A DNA stretch of 64,000 nucleotides from Macrolepiota albuminosa (GCA_027475525.1 JAMWFC010000117.1:496001-560000); one strand, 5' to 3'. Counted from the stretch's first letter, positions 33,711-45,225 are shown. Numbers and translations are program-made. Notes: generated by a model from the letters alone, not told the origin.

Positions 33711-35272
33711 ATGCCTCTCTGTACAAGAAAAGGTTGTGCGAAACGCTTTGAACAAGGCAGCACAGAGAGTTGTATCCATCACCCTGGTGCGCCGGTAAGC
33801 TCCCACGTTGTTGTGCGAAACGCTTTGAACAAGGCAGCACAGAGAGTTGTATCCATCACCCTGGTGCGCCGGTAAGCTCCCACGTTTATCATGGTAAAGA
33901 TCATCTCCAATCTCGGTCGCAGGTTTTTCATGAAGGTCTCAAGTCGTGGTCATGCTGCAACGATATCAACAAACCGGTTCTTGATTTCGAGGAGTTTATG
34001 AAGCTACCGGTATGTTTCTGATTATTACTCTTGGATTTAGGATGTGACTATAACTTTAGATGGTGTTAGGGATGTACTCAAGCGGATTGCCACACGGAGG
34101 AAACTTCAAAAGCTGAAGCACTTAAGCCATCGTCTACTTCAACTTTTACGATATCTGAATCTGGATGTGGAAAAGAAATCTACTCCTCTGGAAGCCTGTC
34201 TGTTTCTGCTTCTGTCCCACCTTCGCGACCTAATGTCACAGCTGTTGAGGTAGAAGAAGACGATATAAGCGTGGCCATATCACCCGGTACAGCTTGTCGC
34301 CGCAATGGATGCAGTGTTACCTTTGTTAGTGATGCTTTGAATAGACAAGGAGATGGCGAAGGAACTGTGTGCACTTACCACCCGTCTCCGGTATGTTTTC
34401 ATAATTCATAGTCCCATGATCTGATGGTACTCACCTAAGCACAGCCGATCTTTAGAGAAGGAAGCAAGGTACGAATAGAAACAATGTTGGGTCAACACGC
34501 TTGAAAAGTTTTCGTCTTCCTCGAAGGGTTATCTCTGTTGCAAACGTAGAGTTCTCGAGTTTGACGAATTTCTTAAAATCGATGGATGTAAGACTGGAAA
34601 GCACCTTTTTTCTCCAGCCAAGTCAGCTTCTGTCGTGAGCCTTCTTCTCCCTCTCAGTTTAATTGACTCGACGATATGATATACTTCAGGCGGAAGAAGA
34701 AATAACCACTTGTCGCGTGGATCATTATCAAACGGTGAACGAAGTGCACGTCTCGATCTACGGAAAGAAGGCCGATAAAGATCGCAGTATTGTGGAGTTT
34801 GAAGAGACGCAGGTACAAACATCGTCGATATCTATGATGAGCGGTATCCTCAGTCATTTTCCAGTATTGTGGAGTTTGAAGAGACGCAGGTACAAACATC
34901 GTCGATATCTATGATGAGCGGTATCCTCAGTCATTTTCTCAGGTAAAATTTACCATATATCTTCCTGGGTCTAAGAAGTATTCTCGGACCCTCAACCTGT
35001 TCGGACCAATTGATCCAAAACAATCTACTTATGAGGTTCTTGGAACTAAGGTACACCTGGGTCTGTTATCTCTGCCTAGACATCTCTGAGTACTGGTCTA
35101 GGTTGAGCTTCATCTTCGAAAGCGCGATGGACGAAGTTGGACACTCTTAGAAAAAACTGACCAGAGTATCGGCAACATCAGTCTGACTTTTGGTGTTGGA
35201 GGCAGGACGGGGACAATTGGCGCTAAAGAGCTTGTCCTTGATGATGTTAACAAAGCTCGAGAGGCTCAATAA
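33711..35272 (+). CDS. CHORD-CS domain protein (CHORDC1/RAR1-like Hsp90 co-chaperone)
   Basis: Two Zn-binding CHORD domains and a C-terminal CS domain. CHORD1: MPLCTRKGCAKRFEQ, CIHHPGAPVFHEGLKSW, CCNDINKPVLDFEEFM and GCTQADCHTEE. A Ser/Glu-rich linker follows. CHORD2: CRRNGCSVTFV, CTYHPSPPIFREGSKGYLCC, VLEFDEFLKIDGCKTGKH. The CS domain reads HYQTVNEVHVSIYGKK, then RTLNLFGPIDPKQSTYE and KVELHLRKRDGRSW. In animals and plants such proteins bind Hsp90 and SGT1. Introns lie after each half-domain. Two 77-bp duplications (33733-33886, 34785-34938) fall at exon-intron boundaries and do not change the product when the first donor is used. It lies 75 bp after the carrier gene, same strand. Confidence 0.93.
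33733..33886. repeat. Direct tandem duplication, 2 x 77 bp
   Basis: 33733-33809 equals 33810-33886. It covers the first CHORD exon end and its donor. Confidence 0.97.
34785..34938. repeat. Direct tandem duplication, 2 x 77 bp
   Basis: 34785-34861 equals 34862-34938. It covers an exon end and intron within the CS domain; splicing from the first donor to the acceptor at about 34942 keeps the frame. Confidence 0.97.
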
Positions 35273-35426
35273 ACTGTCCGGTGCGTATGCACCATTAAGT
35301 ACGAGGAAATTTCTTTGCGTACGACAAGGGTTGGTTAATAACACTGCATTTAGAAGCAATGTTTAACTAGATCATCATTACATCTGTAAGATAAGCAAAA
35401 TCTCTAAATTACCTTCTAAAGCATGA

Positions 35427-38400
35427 TTAAAGCGAACCGGGCTTCTCTATCTTTTCGTACATTTGTATCGTGTCTCCCTCTCGGAAGTCTCCAAAGGTTG
35501 GACCAAAGCAGAGACCACACTCTGTCCCTTTGCGTATTTCAGTCACATCTTTTTTTAAAATCCGCATCGTGTCCAATGAGCCTAACACAATAAGCACGAG
35601 TTAATCATGTGATGCAGGTCACCCACCTTCATGTAAGGTCACACCGTCCCGTACAAGCCGAGCAAATTTGGACTTTTCAATGATGCCGTTCATAACACGA
35701 CAACCCGCTACCCTCTTGGTCTGTTTGGCCTTAAGCTGGATATCAAAGGTTTGCAGGATGACCGCTTCTCCAGTTACTCTTGTTTCGATAATTACGGGCA
35801 AGAGGGCGATGATTCTTTCTTTAACAATCTCCATGAGGCGGTAGATGATATCAGAAGAGATGATAGGAACCCCGTTTTGGGCCGCCAGAATCTCCATTGC
35901 CTTGGGTATCTTGACGGAAAACCCGACGACAGTTCCTATAACAGATGTGGAAGATCCGAAATAGTGTTTGACAAAATTCCACATACCGCCAATTGCTTTG
36001 GCCATCTTCACGTCTGACTCAGATATATCACCAACACCAGATGATACCACCCGAGTGATAGCTTCCTTGTTGCCTATTCCTTGCAAAGCGCCTTGAACAG
36101 CCTCCGCACTACCGCTGACGTCTGCTTTGATGATGAGACGCAATTCTTTGGGACCCTTCTCGACTCCAGGCGAGTCCTCATCCAGGGACTCTCCAAATTC
36201 TAATTCCAGTTCCCTTCTTTCACGCTCCTGTCTGCGAACCTTATTGATTGCGTCAACATCGACTAATGTCGCCTCCATGTCGGCCTTGCGCTGGCGGTTG
36301 GCCAGAGCCTTTTTAACTTCTGCCTCAGTGCCCTGAAGTACCTCGTCACCTGCGTTGGGCACTGTTTTCCAACCGGACACAGTGACAGCCATCCCGGGAT
36401 ATGCAGCCTTTACTACGGTACCCGTAGAGTCATTCATGACTCTAACTTTGGCTGAACTCAAGCCGCTGATGAGATGTGAGCCCAATTTGAGGCACCCACG
36501 AGTGACTAACACCGTGGCGACAGAGCTGAAAGAGAGCTGGTCAATCTTGGTTTGAGAAAGGATGCTGATGGCACATACCCGACACCTTTTTGGACCTTAG
36601 ATTCGAGAACGTAGCCATGGACAGGGCCTTCTCTCTCTGCTCGTAAGTCTTGCAATTCGGCGATTGCTGATAAAGTTTCGACCAGAGTTGGCAATCCATT
36701 TCCGGTTAGACCTGAGACTTCTACAGAAGGTATATCTCCACCAAACTCTTCCAGTTGCATGTTTTCAGCAAGAAGGGCCATTTTTACAGCATCCTGGAGC
36801 AGGTGAGTTTCAAGCGTACCTTCGTCCTCGAATTTTTACTTACAACATCGACTCCTGGTTTATCAACCTTGTTGATGGCAACCACAACACCGATTTTTCC
36901 CTCGTCCTTCTTGATCAGGCTGATGACTTCCTTAGTTTGAGGCATGATACCATCATCTGCAGCAACTACGAGGACGACGATGTCAGTCACTCGAGCACCA
37001 CGAGCGCGCATGGCAGAAAATGCTGCGTGGCCCGGGGTGTCAAGGAAAGTAATAGACTGTACCCCATCCACACCGCTACTCGACGAAGGTACAGCAACAG
37101 AGAAGGCACCTATATGTTGTGTGATCCCACCAGCTTCACCTTTCGCAACTGACGTTGAACGGAGTTTGTCGAGAAGAGTGGTTTTACCATGATCAACATG
37201 GCCCATGATCGTCACAACAGGCGGACGACCTTGAAGGGATGACGGATCTGGGTGCATAGGGCTATAGGGTAAACACATTAGCAATAAAGCGCCAGAAGAT
37301 ATTTGAATGACTGACGAAGGATATATATCAAAAGCGGCCTCATCGTTGACAATGGGATTTCGTCCAAACTCCTCAGCCAAAAGAACAGCATAATCGGCCG
37401 TTAGCACTGCAACGAAACAATTGATTGAGGACAAGATGGAGCTGAACAACGACGAACTGTGATCATATTCAGCTTCTTGACTCATCCCAGACAATCTCAT
37501 CCTTCTCTGCAATTGTTCTGTATATATGTGTATTAATTAGTAAGAGATTGCGGCTCACAAGAGGGAAACGATTTTACCAAGTCGAACACCTAGAAGTCGT
37601 GCAAGTGTACCAACAGAAACTGTGGAAGGTATGTAGACATCGGCAGATACCTTCTTTTCAACTATGACTGCTTTTTTTACTTTTTTTACCTGTTTCTGGA
37701 CAGGTTCTTCTCTATCCAACGAATCATTTCCATGGTTCCTTGTCAACAATGTTCCACGTTCCTTGAACCCTGATCGAGACGATCTTTCTTATCCAACGAA
37801 TCATTTCCATGGTTCCTTGTCAACAATGTTCCACGTTCCTTGAACCCTGATCGAGACGATCTTTCTGGCGATGATCACGAGCTATTTTCCTTTCCTTTCC
37901 CCAGGTTCGTGACGGGTAATCTTGACTCGGGTCACTTTCGACGAAATCATTCGAAAGAAGCGGATCAGGAGGCGGCTGATCTTCGCTCTCACGTACGAAG
38001 TTGTTGTTAAAGCTGAGTTGCTTTGCGTCTTGTGCTGGAGACGATTGATATGGGTGTTTGTGGCCAAGCTTGTGATCATGATGGAGAGGAGGGCTGCGGG
38101 ATTGCAACTGAGGTATAGGCCTGATACGGGTGGGCAAACTTTCCTGAGGTATAGGTCTAATACGAGATGGCAAACTTTCCTGAGGTATAGGTCGGATACG
38201 AGATAGTAAACTCTGTTGAGGTTCAGGTCTGACACGAGATGAAAAGCTTTTCTGAGGTTTATGTCTGATGGAAGAGGCTGCATCGTCTCGTAATGTCGTA
38301 TCCAGATGAGGGGCAAAATCACGAGGGACTTTCGTAGAGGGCTCAGGTTGATGTAATTGACTGGCTTGTGGAGTTGACGGTACCGCACGGGCCCACTTTC

Positions 38401-39001
38401 TCGGAATGTTGCGTGCTGACGACGAAGAGGAAGAGTCAGAGAGCGGTTGTGAAAGTGGGTGGCGTTTCGTTGCATTAGTGTCCGACGGAGGTGGCGGTGG
38501 AGCCCACTTGTTCATACTTGCTTGTAGAGCATCTGTTGACGAAGCATTCGAACTTAAAGACGCGGGAAAAGAATTTTGTACAGCATTCTGAGGGCTCGAT
38601 GCCCTGGAAGAGCCTGGTGGGTTAGAACTAGAAACACCCCATTTATCAAATTTTGTGGTCTCGGAAGGGTTGTCTCCGAGGGGTCTGGGCTGAACAGAAA
38701 TGAATTGGACTGCAAAACAAGATATCACAACATGCCTTTATTCTCGCACTTTGCCTAGCATTCTGAGAGTCCGATGCCCTAGAAGAGCCTGGTGGGTTAG
38801 AATAAATACCCCATTTATCAAGTTTTGTTGTCTCGGAAGGGTTGTCTCCGAGGGGTCTGGGCTGAACAGAAATGAATTGCACTGCAAAAAACAGATATCA
38901 TAACATACCTTTACTCTCGCAGAGCTTGCAACCGAACGCGACGACGGGCGCGATGTGTGGATGCGGAAGATTTTGCAATGTCGGAGCATAACCACCAACA
39001 A
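35427..39001 (-). CDS. Mitochondrial translation initiation factor IF-2
   Basis: GTPase that places initiator tRNA on the mitochondrial ribosome. G-domain motifs: [15 protein letters not shown] (P-loop), DTPGHAAFS (G3) and AINKVDKPG (G4). Switch residues [11 protein letters not shown] follow the P-loop. Domains II-IV include [28 protein letters not shown] and [21 protein letters not shown]; the chain ends EKIEKPGSL at 35427. A long low-complexity N-terminal extension is Pro/Ser/Arg-rich and holds three to four repeats of [13 protein letters not shown] plausible presequence ([19 protein letters not shown]) starts near 38989-39001. Joining it to the next exon is unresolved because an exon plus intron is duplicated at 38583-38932. 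One 77-bp duplication (37713-37866) with a missing base interrupts the frame. Confidence 0.9.
37713..37866. repeat. Direct tandem duplication, 2 x 77 bp
   Basis: 37713-37789 equals 37790-37866 in the N-terminal extension of mtIF2. After collapse one base is missing at 37866/37867. Confidence 0.97.
38583..38932 (-). repeat. Diverged tandem duplication of one exon plus intron (period about 175 bp)
   Basis: Sequence 38583-38757 recurs at 38758 to about 38932 with roughly 10-15 percent differences and small indels. Each copy holds a coding block beginning [19 protein letters not shown] and an adjoining TTTTGCAG-type acceptor. Divergence separates it clearly from the exact 77-bp duplications, so this is a genuine older duplication in the genome. 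Confidence 0.85.
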
Positions 39002-39066
39002 TTTCTCCGTGCGCCGCTAAACAAATTCCGATGGTCAGGTGACCATACTTACGTCTGTTCTACGCC

Positions 39067-40651
39067 ATGTTCGTGTTAGTTTCTTCGCTCAGGACTAGGC
39101 TCAGACTCTGCCGTTTGGACCAGCGTACATACGCACTTTCGAGATTTGTTGATAAACAAATAGGTGTCTCGAGGGCACGTCATCGTCCCCCACCCAAACC
39201 ATCACGAAATGCTCCACAGTCGATCCCTCACGAAGAAGTAGCCTCAGGAGAGGATTCACAACTATGGCACACCAGCATGCGTCCACCTGCCAGTTATCCC
39301 GATGAAGGCCTACGTCATTTATTATTGGAAAATCGCACTCTCGTGGTCGAGAGGTAGGCAACTCTCGCGTTCAAACTCATCTATCTCCACGTCATTTATT
39401 ATTGGAAAATCGCACTCTCGTGGTCGAGAGGTAGGCAACTCTCGCGTTCAAACTCATCTATCTCCAAACTTCGAAATTAGGCAAATCGAAATGTTGAATA
39501 TATTCGTCGGTTTTGAGCAATCCAACAGGTACACTATTAGTCCGTCTGTATTCTGTTGTACAATGATACCTTTCTTGAATCATCCTACCTATAGGCAATG
39601 AAGCCGGGATACCTGTTGGGTACATTGCGGAGGAACCAAAGGGATTTCTCGGTACAATGGCTCGTCAAGTGTTTGCAGCTCATCGTCCGTTTAAAGCTGT
39701 CGTCATGGACTCGCACGGCTCGCCCATCCTATGGGTATGTAGTATTTATGGATTCAGCCAGAACTTGAATCTCCTTAGATTCGAAGACCATTTGCATGGA
39801 TTAATTCTAGAATGTATGTTCAACGTCTTAAAGAATTTTCGAACTATACTCCAGATGGTGAACCCGTACTCGACACATTTGCTGAAGTACAGCAGATATG
39901 GCATCCTTGGCGGCGGCGTTATGACCTCTTCCTTCGGTCTGTACTTATGTCCTTCGATGTATGACATATGTCCATTGAAATGTAGCAAGAATCAACGCCG
40001 GATACTTTCCACGGCGTCGGAACCGCAGCCAGAGCCAGAAAGTACTATTTTTACGCAGTTTGCCAAAGTAGACATGGGTATCCTATCCTGGCACTTTGGA
40101 CTTTCTGATAGATGGGGTCATGAATTAGCCTACATTTCCCGGGCTTTCCGAGGCTTTGGTCGTGAGGTTAGCCAGGACTTTCTGATAGATGGGGTCATGA
40201 ATTAGCCTACATTTCCCGGGCTTTCCGAGGCTTTGGTCGTGAGGTTAGCCATACTTAGTAGATTATGGTCTTAATCTCACAACTTTTGAAGATTTTCACA
40301 GATACAGGTCGTTAATATGACCCTTGCGAACCATGTATCTGACATGTTCAGGACAATACTCTGTTACATTGGTCCTGGCCCCAAGGAGTCAGAGGAAGGC
40401 AGTGATATTATCAAGTCAAGCGCCCTTCGAAATCTTACCATGGACGAGAGGGCCGTGCGTTCTTGAATTCGTATATACTGTTTTTACGTATGCTCATGCT
40501 GGTTGTACTAGATTACCCTTGCACTCGCTGGTACGTGTTACGACTCAGCTGTTCAGGCATCCCACATTGACGATTAGACTCAGTCAACATCGACTTTGAT
40601 TACTTTTCGCACAAGTCTAGAAGGTGGGCCATTCAAATTGCGAAATCCTAA
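39067..40651 (+). CDS. Mitochondrial phospholipid scramblase family protein
   Basis: Scramblase-family protein; relatives such as yeast Aim25 are mitochondrial and handle phospholipid movement. An Arg-rich N-terminus (SLRTRLRLCRLDQRTYALSR) suggests import. A Pro-rich linker follows, then the scramblase core: FAAHRPFKAVVMDSHGSPIL, WIRRPFAWINSRMYVQRLK, EFSNYTPDGEPVLDTFAEVQ, IWHPWRRRYDLFLR, DMGILSWHFGL, AYISRAFRGFGREIFTDTG and a Ca/membrane-proximal tail VNIDFDYFSHKSR. Stop is at 40649-40651. Two 77-bp duplications (39312-39465, 40098-40251) fall at donor sites. A single base is missing near 40371, before GPGPKESEEGSD. Start codon lies 65 bp from that of mtIF2, head-to-head. Confidence 0.87.
39312..39465. 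repeat. Direct tandem duplication, period 77 bp
   Basis: 39312-39388 equals 39389-39465 (one extra chance match). The second copy falls inside an enlarged intron of the scramblase gene. Confidence 0.97.
40098..40251. repeat. Direct tandem duplication, 2 x 77 bp
   Basis: 40098-40174 equals 40175-40251 at an exon-donor boundary of the scramblase gene. One base is missing in the exon about 118 nt downstream. Confidence 0.97.
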
Positions 40652-40793
40652 TAATGGAAGCGTGGACTGAAAGATGTTATAGCCCCAGATTACTATCACA
40701 TTGACACGTTAGCGTAGGTAGATAGTAACATAGTAACATTGTGTAGAGTAGTGTGACTAAATTCAAGGGAGTGTTGTGTCACGCGACACGACG

Positions 40794-40947
40794 CGTCTTG
40801 GCTGTGTGACTAAATGTACGTCCTGCCGCCGCATTTCGCAAATGGCGCTTGCTCTTATGCCGAGCTTTATCGTCTTGGCTGTGTGACTAAATGTACGTCC
40901 TGCCGCCGCATTTCGCAAATGGCGCTTGCTCTTATGCCGAGCTTATT
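40794..40947. repeat. Direct tandem duplication, 77-bp period, second copy with 1-nt deletion
   Basis: 40794-40867 matches 40871-40944; the last three bases are offset because the second copy lacks one T (CTTTAT versus CTTAT). The first copy gives the correct CDC45 frame (AELY), the second breaks it. This case shows the base loss directly. Confidence 0.95.
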
Positions 40948-43346
40948 CTGAAATATTGACCACATATCGCTCTTCTCCTCTCACTTCTGCCTCATCCGTA
41001 ACTATCCTCGTTTCCACTGACGTTGATGCCCTTTGTGCTGCACGAATGCTCAGTACTCTGCTGCATCAGGACGATATTATACATCGGATTATTCCCACTC
41101 CTGGCTACGATGAACTCATCGCAGCCAGCGAAGACGCGTTGAAAAATAATGAGGTGTGTATGTTTGTTCTGATTAATTCATCCACTCATTCTGGAGGTCT
41201 TTAGCTTCGAACTCTCATCATGCTCAATGTCGGGGGTCTTCTAGATCTTTCGGCCCGCGATTGGTTTGGAAACGCGGGATCCAGACTGAAAATACATGTC
41301 ATTGACTCCATACGACCCATCAACCTTGCAAATTACTATGAGGCGCCAGATGTATTTGTATGGGACGACGGAAGCATAGAAAAAGCGCATGCAGTCCGGA
41401 AAAGCTTTGAAATCACTTTCGTAGGTTTTTCGGTACGTTGTTCGACCTGCTGGCTCACGCCCCTGACAGACAGCTCCTGAGTTTGAGTCCGATTCGGAGG
41501 ACGAATCTGACCTCCATTCTGACGATGATGAAGAGGTGCAGGAAGACGACGATGATAATGAAAATATTTATAGGGATATAGACTCAACTTCTGGAAAACG
41601 ACGGACAATAATAAATGACGAACAACCCAGCAAAAGGCGGCGTACAAGTCGCGGTGTATGTGTACCTCACTGCAAGTCTAGCTACTCTGATGTTTCTTAG
41701 GGGTCAAGCAGAATTACCCGCGAGGAGTATAAGGATCATGAAGACACCGTACAAACCTATTACAAGGGTGGCACTACCTATGGCCAAAGTGCTGCCGCTG
41801 CGATATACATTCTAGCAACCGTTCTTGAGCGGGTCGACAATGACCTTCTCTGGTCAGTCCATTCCTGTCTTTTTTCCTTTTCCCTCGATCTTACGAGCTA
41901 TGTAGGCTAGCTATTATGGGACTTACCTATCAATACACTACATCTCGTATCTCCAGAGAATATTATGACACCCAACAGGCTATATATGACGACGAAGTTT
42001 CCAGACTCAATCCTCTGCCTCCAGATGCTGCTCTTACAACCCTTAACCCAGATGATGCAAGCGTTAGAGCTTCGGACGAACTTCGATTCATGCTCTTTCG
42101 ACACTGGACACTTTATGATGCAATGTTTCATTCTAGTTATATCGCGAGTAAATTAGGAATATGGAAGGAGCGTGGCCGTAAGCGTTTGACAGGATTGCTG
42201 GCTAAGATAGGGCAAGCTGCTTCCAGTTGTTTTGCTCGTGCGTCTCCGTGATTGTTCTCCCAGGTTTTCGTTAGGACAAACTCAGCAGCCTTACGCCCAT
42301 ATGGACATGGACCTCAAAAGAGATCTAGTTCAGAAGCTCAACGACATCGCCCCTGAATATGGCCTTGTCGAGTTGTCCTACCCTTCTTTCATGCGGTGTT
42401 TTGGATTTCGAAGCCAACCCCTGTCTGCTGCTGATGCTGTGGAAGGCATAAGTGCTTTGTTAGATGCCGCAGGTGGAGTGAGAATCGATGTAGAGGTTGA
42501 GGGTGCACGCAATGGAGGAGAATGGTTTGGTGGTGGTAGAGCCTGGGAAGCGAACGCAGGTCGAGATGGAAAAAGGAAAAAAGAGGACGAAAGGGGAGAA
42601 CAGATATCTGTGTCAGATAGAGGGCAATCGAGCATGTCCAAGGTGCTGCACATTGCAAATAGAGAGGAACTTGAATTAGAACGGAGCAGTTGGTGGATCC
42701 GGAACTTTTGGACAGCTTATGATGCACTCAATGAGTAAGTAAACTTGTTTCTTAAGCTTGAAAGTGGCTCAAACTATTGGATCAGCATAGAAGTATTACG
42801 CGAGGCTCTCAATCTTTCAATGGCGCTTTACCGAGCTATAATTCGCCAGGGAACGTCTATCATTGATAAACAAGATATCAAGACGATGGCGGGCTACCGT
42901 GTTGTCGTATTGTCTCAAGGCCCCGACCTCGCCCTTTTCGCTCATCCTAGTGTTTTATTGCGGCTCGCATTATGGCTTGTCGACGCATTGCGTGACCACA
43001 TACCCTCTGTGACTAACAGCTTGAAGGCGAAGCAGAAAAGTTTGCCGTTTGTTGTCGCTTGCCTAAATGAAGTGACAGAGACATATATGGTCGTTGGTTT
43101 CACGGCTGCCTTGGAGTTCGGCGATGTACGGAGGAAGTGAGTACAACCCATGAAGACCTTACCTTATCCATTGTCATTACTGACATCGTTTACAGTGAAT
43201 TCACCCGTACTTTCGTCAATGCCAGAAAGTTGAGTCGTGCAGAACTTCGGCATACATCTTTCGATGCAACTGTGGTCGAGCTCCCTCAGAAAGACTTGAG
43301 GATATTTCTAGACGCTCTATGCGAAGGACCTTATGAAGATATGTGA
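40814..43346 (+). CDS. CDC45: CDC45, replicative helicase (CMG) subunit
   Basis: Joins MCM2-7 and GINS in the CMG helicase and is essential for origin firing and fork movement. The start is MYVLPPHFANGACSYAELYS, with ATG in both copies of the duplication (40814 and 40891). The inactive DHH-like fold is seen as TILVSTDVDALCAARMLSTL, and the next exon holds RTLIMLNVGGLLDLS. A long acidic stretch (EFESDSEDESDLHSDDDEEV) and a basic patch (SKRRRTSRG) follow. Later exons contain AAAIYILATVLERVDNDLLW, YDAMFHSSYIASKLGIW and KVLHIANREELELERSSWW, ending EGPYEDM at 43346. The usual length (about 650-700 residues) and exon order fit. A missing T in the second copy of 40794-40947 breaks the first exon. 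Confidence 0.94.
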
Positions 43347-43436
43347 TGTACAGAGGTAGCCCTCAGAAAGACTTGAGGATATTTCTAGACGCTCTATGCG
43401 AAGGACCTTATGAAGATATGTGATGTACAGAGGTAG
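43283..43436. repeat. Direct tandem duplication, 2 x 77 bp
   Basis: 43283-43359 equals 43360-43436. It spans the last CDC45 codons and stop; the second copy is downstream of the stop. Confidence 0.97.
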
Positions 43437-43459
43437 ATTCAAGGTTGTCTAGTATGTTT

Positions 43460-43613
43460 TTCATGTTTTTGTTTCAATTATAATCTGAGTGTACTCAGTA
43501 AGAAATGAGGGGAAGGACAAAGAAGAGGCGGTCAAGTTCATGTTTTTGTTTCAATTATAATCTGAGTGTACTCAGTAAGAAATGAGGGGAAGGACAAAGA
43601 AGAGGCGGTCAAG
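43460..43613. repeat. Direct tandem duplication, period 77 bp
   Basis: 43460-43536 equals 43537-43613 (one extra chance match), in the spacer after CDC45, only 24 bp from the previous duplication. Confidence 0.97.
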
Positions 43614-43677
43614 TAACAGATATGAACTATAGATTTTCCAAAGGCATTGAAGAGTCTTGCAATATGCTGGGATCTGA

Positions 43678-44034
43678 TTAAGTTTTTCCTTCCGCAAAGT
43701 CAAGTGCATCACGAATCTCCTCACCTTTCCAGTTGGCTATGTAAACGAGTTGTCTGCTGGTTCTGACACCAAGCAATTCAAAGGCTGGCTGGAGATATGG
43801 CAATGGCGTACAAGTTTGAATGAGATATTGCATGTCATCATCAAATTCCTCTGTGGCCACAGGCAGGCAGGGCTGGAGTCTTTCCTACATGAGACTTACA
43901 AGGGTTTTCCAGGTTGATTGATGAGGCCATAATTTTTGGATAGTCATAGCGTACCCATGGTTTACCCTAGTGCTGCAAGGGTTTTCCAGGTTGATTGATG
44001 AGGCCATAATTTTTGGATAGTCATAGCGTACCCA
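43678..44034 (-). CDS. Hypothetical protein, partial model
   Basis: The last exon (about 43860 to 43678) encodes EFDDDMQYLIQTCTPLPYL, then AFELLGVRTSRQLVYIANW, and ends DALDFAEGKT. A GT-AG intron can join it to an upstream exon reading VNHGYAMTIQKLWPHQSTW. That exon overlaps a 77-bp duplication (43895-44048). I cannot identify the first exon or the family. Codon use and the in-frame splice favour a real gene, but the model is incomplete. Confidence 0.35.
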
Positions 44035-44048
44035 TGGTTTACCCTAGT
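43895..44048. repeat. Direct tandem duplication, 2 x 77 bp
   Basis: 43895-43971 equals 43972-44048, inside the hypothetical minus-strand gene. Confidence 0.97.
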
Positions 44049-44716
44049 GCTGATAACAAATGCATTGTGCTGGATGCTCGAGAAAGAGGCCATGTTCGCG
44101 ATGGACTCAATGCAGACTCTGGTGGATACGAAAACTCTTTTCACAAGACCATCCCTGCTTTATGTGTTGGAAGTAAGAAAAATAGACAAGGGTAGAATTG
44201 TTCTTACAATGGTTTGAGACTGAAACGTCTTCATTTTTCTGCTCCTGTGGTCCGATAAGGACTGCCTATTCTTAACCAATTGTCTTCATTATCTTTTCCC
44301 CGTTTAGAACAAGTTGGTCACTCGCTGCTATAGCTACTTGGTGTTGGAAACTGAACCGGTGGGACCTACATAACACGGATACTCGTAAGTATCTTAATCT
44401 ATGGTACAGTTAGTCAGTGTCGCGTAAGTCTGTAAGTAATGTCTACTCACCCTCAATTTGTGTTACAAGTGAGGGTGTCGTCCGTTAGGTATCGTAATAT
44501 ATACTCTGATTCTGCTTTGTCTGTGCAGATGTGATAAGTGTGATATGAATGAAAGGTGATTGCTTACGGTGTCCATTGGCCACAGATCTCAACACTTGGG
44601 AACAATAAAACACGTGAGGATGGAATCTCCTATAACAGACTTCAGCTTCAACGCCTGCAACCCAAGTCCTTCTTGATCCTTAACTTTCATATCGCAGGAT
44701 CGGTGAAGCCGGGTCC
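44049..44716. other. Spacer with no clear gene
   Basis: Short frames only. First exons of the flanking hypothetical genes may lie here, but none can be fixed. No tRNA-like fold was noticed. Confidence 0.3.
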
Positions 44717-44934
44717 ATGTCGCAGAGGTCTGCGAAAACAAGACATCGTCCAAGGAGTTCTCCGCTTTGTGAGTCTTTCCATACTCAACCATGGAGTCTC
44801 ACTTGAAACAAGCATATCATGGTACAGCCCGTGATTTCTTTTTGATTGTAACCCTGTGCTTCGTTTTGGCGTGTTTTTTGGTGATCGTCTGCCGGCTGTT
44901 GGTAGTCAAATCGCTCACTTGCAGCCGACTTTAG
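44717..44934 (+). CDS. Small single-pass membrane protein, 52 residues, unknown
   Basis: Two exons (44717-44768 and 44828-44934) joined by a 59-nt GT-AG intron give 159 nt. The first 20 residues are strongly basic (MSQRSAKTRHRPRSSPLSRD), followed by one hydrophobic segment (FFLIVTLCFVLACFLVIVC) and a short basic tail. A basic N-terminus next to one helix suits a small ER or mitochondrial tail-anchored-like subunit. No homologue is recognised. Evidence is limited to the consistent splice and topology. Confidence 0.35.
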
Positions 44935-44957
44935 TTGATGAAATGTATTAAGGATCT

Positions 44958-45179
44958 ATGGGTAACTGTACGTTTGAATTTCAGGAGCCTTGGCTCGAGC
45001 AATTTAGTCTTTTAGGTAGCCTCTGCGAACGCACCTGCTTAAACCTTCGCTTGCTTTCATCTCGAAGACGCCGTGACATCCCAGGGCCACTGCTTTTGGA
45101 AGTCGGAAAGGCCCAACGAGTTGAGGATCTTTTGCAGTTTAGCAAGTTTGAAAAAGTCACAGAGGTTGAGTTGAGCTAA
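44958..45179 (+). CDS. Short ORF, 73 residues, hypothetical
   Basis: ATG 44958 to TAA 45179. It contains GSLCERTCLNLRLLSSRRRR and VEDLLQFSKFEKVTEVELS. It could be the last exon of a gene whose earlier exons overlap the preceding small protein in another frame. No family recognised. Confidence 0.25.
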   Translation: MGNCTFEFQEPWLEQFSLLGSLCERTCLNLRLLSSRRRRDIPGPLLLEVGKAQRVEDLLQFSKFEKVTEVELS

Positions 45180-45225
45180 CCACGATCCCGTCCTATGAGA
45201 GAAGATCTTTCAATCATACCCATGT

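Noticed and set aside
38583..38932. mtIF2 exon duplication as another assembly artefact
   Set aside because: The copies differ at many positions and the period is about 175 bp, so it is a real, older duplication.
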